Assembly: GCA_001970955.1 (NCBI GenBank)
Contig: MPUH01000363.1
Span: 1 to 61,131, forward strand
Length of the DNA stretch: 61,131 nt
Direction: 5' to 3'
Origin: Stentor coeruleus
Taxonomy: Eukaryota > Ciliophora > Heterotrichea > Heterotrichida > Stentoridae
The position numbers were made by a program, and so were the translations under genes. The notes beneath the pieces were generated by a model that did no database searches, was not told the origin of the DNA, and saw only the letters and a list, made by a program, of their open reading frames with translations. Below, piece by piece: positions 54,380 through 61,131 of the stretch; within the stretch, counting starts at the first letter, position 1, and every line of letters starts with the position of its first letter.

Positions 54380-55048
54380 ATGGGGTGTGTTTCTGCTAGA
54401 GAAAATCTTGCAAAAGAAGAAGTGGCAATCATTCTAATGGAAAATCAACTCGAGTTCTTCAAAAACAATAGCGTCTTTGTCGATGGAATCATCAGAAAAT
54501 ACTCCCAAAACAATGAAATCAATGAATCTCAATGGAAAGATATCTATGAACATCTAGAAATCAAAGTTCATAATACCTCAATGTGTCCTCTTGTTGAGAA
54601 TTTCTATAATGCGATGAAAACCAATGGACTTTTCTATATAAAAGATATCCTTATAGTAGGGATTCTTTTAAGTAATGGGATGTCTAGACAGAAAGCAAGG
54701 CTTATATTTGAGACTTTTGATTCTTTGTGTACTGGGAAATTAGAAAAGGAAGATTTAGGGAAAATGTTAGATGAGATTTATAAAGTATCCGTTTTAGCAC
54801 TACCTTCACTTGTAAATAATTCGACTAATCCTCCTGCATCTCATGGAAAAGTTAAAAAGTATATTAAAATGCTACAGAGTCAGTACCCAGAAGCTAAGTC
54901 GATGTTGATAAAAAAAATATTAGAAGGAAATGATGATATTTCGGTAAGAAAATTTGCCAAGATGTTTGATAATGAGGAGAATGGACGACTTCTTACACCT
55001 TGTGGGTTTAGAACTTTTATAGATAAGTTGGGATTTGCTGATTATTAA
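54380..55048 (+). CDS. acylated EF-hand-like protein
   Basis: 222 residues beginning M-G-C-V-S-A-R, a myristoylation and palmitoylation signal. Two weak EF-hand-like helices-loop-helices are visible (F-E-T-F-D-S-L-C-T-G-K-L near 116, and M-F-D-N-E-E-N-G-R-L near 196), with incomplete Ca2+ ligands. This resembles calcineurin B/recoverin-like layout with degenerate loops. Membrane-linked Ca2+ or protein sensing is inference. It converges on the next gene with a 23-bp gap. Confidence 0.6.
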   Translation: MGCVSARENLAKEEVAIILMENQLEFFKNNSVFVDGIIRKYSQNNEINESQWKDIYEHLEIKVHNTSMCPLVENFYNAMKTNGLFYIKDILIVGILLSNGMSRQKARLIFETFDSLCTGKLEKEDLGKMLDEIYKVSVLALPSLVNNSTNPPASHGKVKKYIKMLQSQYPEAKSMLIKKILEGNDDISVRKFAKMFDNEENGRLLTPCGFRTFIDKLGFADY

Positions 55049-55071
55049 GAATAGTGGGATTTAATGGTTTT

Positions 55072-55965
55072 TTATTTATACTTATACCCACCTATTAAAT
55101 ATGATGTAAAAGGGTTACTCAAAAAATCATCAGCAATTTTGAACATTTCATTATCATCTTGTTTCCCCCGCTCACTCATTTTATATCTCTTCTCATCTTC
55201 ATAATATTCCTCATCTTTTATTCCCTGTTTACTCATACCAAACTTTTTCTCATCCCCAAAATATTCTTCATCATATTTCCCTTGTCTACTCATAAACCTT
55301 TTTTCATCTCTATCATAACCTTTATCTATATTCTTCCTTAAACCACTATTTAAATCTAATTGTTTTATTTTTTCTAAAGGCATAACATTTGGTTCTTTAA
55401 GTTCTCTTGAAGAATTAATCCTATTATCAATTTCAATAACAGAATAAGATCTAGAATCAATTTTATGAGAAAAACTGACAGGGTTTTTATGAACATTTTC
55501 TTTGATTTTTGACTGAACATTTTTTATATTTTTTGGTATTATTTTATCTTGAGACTTTGCTATAGATTCATATGAGTTTTGTCTTGGTATTGACATGATT
55601 TTTGATTTTGATGAACTTTGAATAGGACTTTCTCTTTTATTTGGTTTGATAAAGTCGATATTATTTGTGATGATTTTAGGGATTTTTAGGTCAAAATCGA
55701 TTCTTGGCCTAGATTCAATGATTTCTACTTTCCCTGATAGTTCTTCGATTTCCTTACGCATGTTTTGTAGCGCGGTTCTTATTGTATCATCTTGAGATTC
55801 TCCTAGAATTATTGTTATGTCTTGGTAAACAGGTTTATGATTGTTTTCACGTATTTTTCTGATCCCTTGGACAAGCCCTGCTTCGATGCATTTTCTCCAT
55901 TGGTGTTTGGGAAAAAACTCTAAAAAGCTTTGGATTTCAGGGTTTTTAGATAACTGTTCAAGCAT
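55072..55965 (-). CDS. hypothetical basic protein with short C-terminal repeats
   Basis: 297 residues, family not recognised. Residues 1-45 form helices (F-L-E-F-F-P-K-H-Q-W-R-K-C-I-E-A-G). The middle is Ser/Lys/Asn-rich and likely disordered. Near the end three related units of about 18 residues repeat M-S-x-x-G-K/I with D-E-E-Y-x-x-D-E-K-x, the only internal repetition. No TM or signal peptide. Confidence 0.55.
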   Translation of the reverse strand: MLEQLSKNPEIQSFLEFFPKHQWRKCIEAGLVQGIRKIRENNHKPVYQDITIILGESQDDTIRTALQNMRKEIEELSGKVEIIESRPRIDFDLKIPKIITNNIDFIKPNKRESPIQSSSKSKIMSIPRQNSYESIAKSQDKIIPKNIKNVQSKIKENVHKNPVSFSHKIDSRSYSVIEIDNRINSSRELKEPNVMPLEKIKQLDLNSGLRKNIDKGYDRDEKRFMSRQGKYDEEYFGDEKKFGMSKQGIKDEEYYEDEKRYKMSERGKQDDNEMFKIADDFLSNPFTSYLIGGYKYK

Positions 55966-56798
55966 TTATTGTGAATTTTTTATTATTGTTTTTTGAAAGG
56001 AAATTTATAAGTCTGAGTGAAATTATGAAGTTATATTGTATCAGCAAAATTCAAAGTTTTAGTTTAGAAATTTTACCCGTATAATTTTATGTATAAAATG
56101 ATTTTATCTCATTTTTTTTATATGATTTTATAATCAAAAAATCCTCACCTTGTATATTAAAAATCAATACTTTCGTCTTTTTAAACTATAAAATCAAATC
56201 TTCTACAAAAAAGCTTAAACTTCAAAAAATCAACACAAAATCATTCACCCAATAAATCATATCAAACCTCTATCCTAATATTCATTTCCTATTATAAATT
56301 CCATAATCCTCATTATCGCACTTGAAATTTTTTTATTAAAAACACACACAACATATAAAAAAAACTCCTAACCTTTGACAACAAAAAGTCTAATAATCAA
56401 CCTAATCTACTTTTATCATTTTCTAATATAAAATCATATATTTTTTCCTAGAAACTCAAATTTCCTAATCTAAGTTTTCATCATAGCAAATCAACTATTT
56501 TATATCCCTCATTCCTTCAAAATCCTAAAAACTCATCTTTCTAATCCTCACAAAAACTTTATCAAACTAAAAAAAAATCAACAGTTTTTTCATCGCTTTT
56601 CAATAAACTATCAAAAAAGCCTTCAAAACTGATTCCCAAACCTAATTCCACCTCTAGTTTATACCCTAATTCGTATCAAATCACATCTTATCACAACTAG
56701 CATAAACTCTTATCCCCATAATAAGCATTTCCCCATAAGTCCAATAAAAAGATAACTACAAACAAACAACAAATTCTTAATAATTTACAGTATTTATT
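55966..56798. other. intergenic, extremely G-poor on +
   Basis: About 0.8 kb; for example 56221-56280 contains no G. No coding frame, RNA or repeat was found. It is the 3' flank of the cyclin gene and the 5' flank of the basic protein gene. Confidence 0.5.
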
Positions 56799-57365
56799 TT
56801 ACTTAGTAAAAAAAGCACTGATTTCTGAAAAGCTACAGTTACTCCCATATTCCGTATAGTTAGTTTCATCATCATCTTCATTATAATAATCATCATCATA
56901 ATCATCATCATCATAATCATCATCTTTTTTTTTCATTTCATTAGCAAGTTTTTCATAAACTTCTTCAACATCATCAAATTTTATAGTCCAATTTATATTT
57001 TCTAGTATAACAAGCTCTAATTTTCCTAGTTCTCCTTTTTTTAGTAAGCCTATTTTTTCTAAACAATTGTTGGCTACAGGTGAGTCTGTAAAAAACTTAT
57101 AAACTAAAGCTAATGCTGTAAAAACTATTTTGTGTATGTTATTTTGGGTTATGTGATCAAGAAAGTTTTCTACAATGAAAAACGCATTTACTAGGATGTC
57201 TTCTTGAAGATTTAGTTGGTATAAAAAATGGTCTATGAAGTTATCAAGACGCATAGGCAGGGGTTTAGGAAGAGAGAATTGGGTTAGAATTCCTATATTG
57301 TAGTTTGGTGTGTTTTTTTCGATTCTTGTGCTTAGGATGGAAGCAAATCCTAGTGTTAATGACAT
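56799..57365 (-). CDS. PHO80-like (P-type) cyclin
   Basis: 188 residues. Residues about 40-140 match a cyclin box of the PHO80 class: R-L-D-N-F-I-D-H-F-L, A-F-F-I-V-E-N-F-L, H-K-I-V-F-T-A-L-A-L-V-Y-K-F-F-T-D, and L-G-K-L-E-L-V-I-L-E-N-I-N-W-T-I. P-type cyclins activate a CDK in phosphate or growth signalling. The tail is a long Asp/Glu/Tyr run then a Ser-rich end. Tentative at the subfamily level. Confidence 0.65.
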   Translation of the reverse strand: MSLTLGFASILSTRIEKNTPNYNIGILTQFSLPKPLPMRLDNFIDHFLYQLNLQEDILVNAFFIVENFLDHITQNNIHKIVFTALALVYKFFTDSPVANNCLEKIGLLKKGELGKLELVILENINWTIKFDDVEEVYEKLANEMKKKDDDYDDDDYDDDYYNEDDDETNYTEYGSNCSFSEISAFFTK

Positions 57366-57926
57366 TTATAAGCCAACCACATTAAGAATTTAAAGGAATA
57401 CTCAAGTGGTATGAAGCCAAATTTTACTTTGGGTTAGGATTTAGCGAGGATATTTTGGCGATGAGAGATTTTTATGTCTCATGATAAGATTCTTACCTTC
57501 CTAGCTTATTTTTAACTTGATATTTATGGAATTTACTTAGAAAAAAAAATATATAAGAAATTTTATTAACTATAAATAAGCATATAGTTTATAGTTATAT
57601 ATTATTTATCACGCTAACTTTTAGCACTTATAACCATATCAAATTCCATATCTAAACACAATTATAATAAGATTTCTTAGGAATTATTTTTCAAAATGTA
57701 AAATAAAATCTCATTTTTTTATAAATGTAACTACTAAATTTCAATAGGAAATTTTAATTTACCAAAAGTTGAAAAACTTTACTTTTTAAGTACTATTAAA
57801 CTTAATTATCCTATAATTAAAAACAATTTTGTATTCTTTAAACAAATCAGCATCATTACATTATATTTTTATATGAATAATTATTATAAAAATAGACAAA
57901 TTATCCTAACTCTAAATCTTAGTCTA
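57366..57926. other. intergenic
   Basis: Between the cyclin (-) and dynamin copy A (-). From about 57857 to 57926 it is nearly identical to 61016-61088, the 3' flank of dynamin copy C. Nothing else recognised. Confidence 0.5.
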
Positions 57927-59747
57927 TTAAGTGATATAAGTCGAAGTTATCATCCTAAGTGATTTGAAAGCATTTTGCAAAAGAACTTTTTTTCTCGAAA
58001 GTACTACCCTTTTCCTTGAAATATTAGGGCATTCTTCAAACAGACTAGTAATATCACTACATTCATTTATCATTGTGAAAATATCATTCCTAAGCTGTTT
58101 AAAAAGATGATCTAGCAAGTAAAACTTTATTTATTTTGGAACATTTTCATCAAGTGATTCTCTTGCTTTAGAATAATACTTAATAACCTGAGTTGTTAAA
58201 TCATCATATCCCTTAGAAGCATCATCATCTATTAAAACTTTTTTCTTATTATCTTTTTCTTCAATATATGAAACTAATTTAAAATCGCTAAAATTCATAT
58301 CAGGATCTATATACCTTCCTTCAAGTTCAATCAAAAACCTTATTTTTTTTTCAATTTTTTCTTTAGCCTTTTCAAGAATATCTTCAAATTTCATAATAAA
58401 AAGAGTATTAATTTTTTTATACTGGTTAAACAGTCCACATTTTAACCCCCGAATAAACTTTACTATATTTTCTACGCATTTATTCAAAAACTCGAAAATA
58501 GGTTTTTTTAAATGCTCTAAATTTTTTGAAACTAACTGTTTTATCAATCCATTTGGAATTTTGCAAGAACCTTCAATACCTCCAGAATTCAAAATATACA
58601 GTAAAAATTTTTCTTCTTGAATATCTAATGAAGCTTTTACCAATTTTATAGCTCTATGAAAGTCTATAATAAGTTGGCGAAATAGAGAACCACCTACAAG
58701 TTCATCACTAAGAAGAGTTACACCAGAACCATCCATTAAAGTTTCAATTTGTAAAAAAATATCATTAAAAGCTGTATAAGAATACGCATGCAAATAATAT
58801 CCTTGAGGTATTCCATTACCAATTACAACAAGTTCATCATCAACTTCTTTTATCTGATCATCTACTTCTTTAGATATAATAGGAAGAGTTTTTTCTAATT
58901 GTTTCCTGAATTCATTTTCAAGATTATTTCTTAACGCAGGAATTCCAAAAATTTCGAAATTTTGCTTAAATTCATCATTGTCTGAAAAAAATTTTGCTTC
59001 TTTTTTGAACTGATCTTCAAATGTTTTTCCTGATATAATATCTGATTGGTCTCTACAAACCACTCCTACATAACCAAGTTTAAAATACGTGCTTATTTTC
59101 TCCATCATTTCTAATGGATTACAACCTTTTTCTATACGATCAAGTTTAGTAAAAACTCCTAATGTCCTTAAACCTTCAGGATCAGCCTGTTTAGCCATTG
59201 GTACAGATTTAGAATTTGAAGAATCATTTGAAGCTGGTGTTATAGCAAGGATAAGAACATGATTACTTTTGATTCTTTGGCTAACAATTTTTTCTATCTT
59301 CTGCACAATATCTTCAGGCTGACCTTCTGATGCGATACTTACTATACCAGGAAGATCTACTAAAGTTAAGTTTGTCATATTTGGTCCAAAGAGATCAATA
59401 GTTATTTCAGTGTCAGTAACATAATCGATTTCAGTAAGTTCTTCAGTACGCTTTTTTATAATTTCACTAACTTCATCTAACGTGAATTCTTTTTTTCCTA
59501 GATGTTCAAAATAAGCATATTCTCTATCTTCTTTAGACTTTTGCATCCGTATTCTAATTGGACACCGGGTCACAATTCCTTGACCTTTTGGAAGTATTTC
59601 ACGTTCAATAATACTTTGCAGTACACTGCTTTTTCCTGATGATTGTTCTCCTACAACAATGATTTCAGGCAATTGTATTAGCTTAGTGATATCAGCTTGG
59701 ATAAGAGAATTTTGTAGAACGTTCAATCGCTTGACTAGATTTTCCAT
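57927..59747 (-). CDS. dynamin/Mx-like GTPase, copy A, with in-frame TAA
   Basis: A membrane-remodelling large GTPase. A 607-codon span from ATG 59747. P-loop G-E-Q-S-S-G-K-S-S (about 33), T-R-C-P switch, D-L-P-G-I, T-K-L-D for guanine; then stalk, then a GTPase effector domain with L-F-E-E-C-P-N-I-S-R-K-R. The frame is broken by TAA at 58131-58133 just after E-N-V-P-K. The decayed copy B has TAT (Tyr) at the same place, followed by the same I-K-F-Y. Downstream coding to the stop at 57927 is intact. No tiny intron fits, so this is a nonsense change or a sequence error. Without readthrough the protein lacks its effector domain. Confidence 0.88.
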
Positions 59748-60429
59748 TTATTATTCCGAATTTTATTAAACATACTTGAAAATATGTCATGGATGAAAAA
59801 AGTAAAAGTCTATTCAATATTTAACAAAAAAATTTTGATTTAATTAAGTGATGATGATTTCTGGATTATATGAATACTTTGTTTTTATAATAAAACTTGA
59901 TTTTTTGCTAATTATAATGTATATTTAGTTTAAGAGATAATGGATATAAAAGCAGTAGTATTCAGAGTATAATAAAAAGTTATGTATTTTTCAAATTTTT
60001 AATTAAATTGTTTATTTTTTGAACTTTTGATGCTTATAAGAGTAAATTTTTAGATTAAAAGAGCAGATATTTATGAAAATTATACTGCAGTTGAGCGATA
60101 AGGAAAAAGGTTAATTGAATAATGATGTGCTTGATAAACCTTTATTATGCTAATTAATCACAGAAATAAAGATTATGTTGATATTTTTATGAGCATATTT
60201 TCTCAGATTATATAGTTTAACTATTTATTATTTGTAATGATAATACTTATTCTTACAAAACTAAGCAAATATAACACAAAACAAAATATCTATAAGCTTA
60301 TTCCAGGTTAAAGTATTACAAATAAAAATTTAAACCTTTAGATATCCCATAAAATGTATATAAAGCCTAGTAATTTTTATCTAAAATTTTATTTCTATTT
60401 AATTATACAGCATAATGTTATCATTCTTA
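59748..60429. other. intergenic between dynamin copies
   Basis: 5' flank of copy A. AT-rich; no clear trace of a GTPase domain for copy B was found here or elsewhere in the window. Confidence 0.5.
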
Positions 60430-60760
60430 GTGATTTGAAATCATTTTATAAATAGCTTTTTTCTTTAATGTATTACTTTTTTTATCTTAATATTTGGGGT
60501 TTCTTCAAGAATAAAGTAATATCACTACATACATTAATATATACAAAATTGTCATTGTTAAGTTGTTGGATGATATGATTTAGTACATAGAATTTAATAT
60601 ATTTTGGAACATTTTCATCAAAAGAGCATCTTGATTTATAAAAATATTTTATAACTTGAGCTTCTAATTCACTATAATTTTTATTCTCTTCACTATCTGA
60701 CAAGATTTTTTCTTACCTAATTTTTGGTTGACATAGCCAAGGCTCTTAGAATTTTTTTTT
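60430..60760 (-). pseudogene. decayed dynamin fragment, copy B
   Basis: Only the last part of a dynamin gene remains. E-A-Q-V-I-K-Y-F-Y-K-S-R, F-D-E-N-V-P-K-Y-I-K-F-Y and V-C-S-D-I-T-L are in frame. After that the effector-domain motif L-E-E-T-P-N-I continues only in a shifted frame with further stops. The 3' end still aligns with copy A (gtgatttgaaa). The GTPase and stalk regions are absent, so it cannot make a working enzyme. Confidence 0.8.
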
Positions 60761-61088
60761 TTGATAATGGAAAAATTGTATATCATAATATTTTTTAAAG
60801 AAGAGACTTTTTTTATGATGCTTTTAACTTGATTGATATAATGAATAAGCATATAGCTTAAGAAAATTAATAATTTTAGTATAAAATATTTCTTTACCTT
60901 CAAATTTTAGAAATTTTCCTCTTTGTAATAATCATCGAAAAAATAACTTCATGCACTTTAGTATATCATACTTATATTTAAATTACTTATTGTTACATAA
61001 AGTTGTATCATAAAAATACATTATATTTTTATATGAATAATTATTATAATAAAATAGACAAATTATCCTAACTCTAAATCTTAGTCTA

Positions 61089-61131
61089 TTAAGTGATATA
61101 AGTCGAAGTTATCATCCTAAGAGATTTGAAA
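61089..61131 (-). CDS. dynamin, copy C (3' end only, runs off window)
   Basis: The last codons and the 3' flank match copy A closely (stop tta at 61089-61091; compare 57927-57929), 3162 bp further on. It presumably continues beyond the right edge as another array member. Only about 14 codons are visible. Confidence 0.7.
   Translation of the reverse strand, partial: FKSLRMITSTYIT

Noticed and set aside
11292..58133. TAA reassigned to glutamine or tyrosine, as in other ciliates
   Set aside because: Most genes here end cleanly at TAA, TAG or TGA, long genes use CAA/CAG and TAT/TAC normally, and only three internal TAA were seen, so general reassignment is not supported.
1..61131. Telomeres, CRISPR arrays, transposases, phage or viral genes
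   Set aside because: None was recognised on either strand; the direct repeats present are two-copy duplications or N-flanking overlaps.

Overview
The window looks like a macronuclear contig of a heterotrich ciliate, most likely Stentor or a close relative. The evidence is: AT-rich DNA packed with genes on both strands; the standard genetic code (long reading frames use TGG for Trp, and TAA, TAG and TGA all end genes); and spliceosomal introns of only 15-16 nt. I could place 16 of these tiny introns from the sequence. All begin GT, end AG and carry an A six bases from the 3' end (position 10 of a 15-mer), which matches what is published for Stentor. No telomere, CRISPR array, transposon or virus was seen.

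Layout. 0.5-5 kb: CCDC177-like coiled-coil protein (-), DHHC palmitoyltransferase (+), C2/proline-rich protein (-). 5.3-9.3 kb: a large signal-peptide/cysteine-rich/multi-TM surface protein (-), with a longer paralogue of identical five-exon structure at 44.2-48.5 kb (+). 10-16.2 kb: Rab1-like GTPase, NAC beta (damaged), ankyrin protein, a frame-broken MsrA, tRNA-His, a HOP/STI1 co-chaperone with an in-frame TAA. 16.3-25.1 kb: MFS transporter, GYF protein, P4-ATPase flippase, ChAPs-like protein (all -). 25.5-29.5 kb: RNase H2 subunit B with a PIP box, PX protein, PDI-like protein, tRNA-Asn. 30-38 kb: CDPK, STE20/OSR1-like kinase, PPP1R36-like protein, S-adenosylmethionine synthetase, Aurora-like kinase joined by a tiny intron to a long coiled coil. 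38-43 kb: truncated haemoglobin, Tho1/SARNP-like RNA-binding peptide, jacalin-like protein, unknowns. 48.8-57.4 kb: unknown, MSH6, CFAP119-like ciliary protein, EF-hand-like acylated protein, basic protein, PHO80-like cyclin. 57.9 kb to the end: a tandem dynamin array, with one nearly intact copy, one decayed copy, and a third running off the edge.

The genes are mostly independent housekeeping, signalling, trafficking and ciliary functions; nothing suggests an operon. Genome maintenance (MSH6, RNASEH2B), membrane traffic and lipid asymmetry (Rab, flippase, ChAPs-like, PX, dynamin), protein folding (NAC, HOP, PDI) and Ca2+/kinase signalling are represented.

Quality cautions. There are three single-N positions (10794, 39514, 49767). 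Each is flanked by near-identical direct copies, which reads as contig ends joined without merging their overlap. A 112-bp duplication at 40.2 kb breaks a gene in a similar way. Several apparent nonsense or frameshift lesions (NAC beta, STI1, MsrA, dynamin) must be judged against this background.
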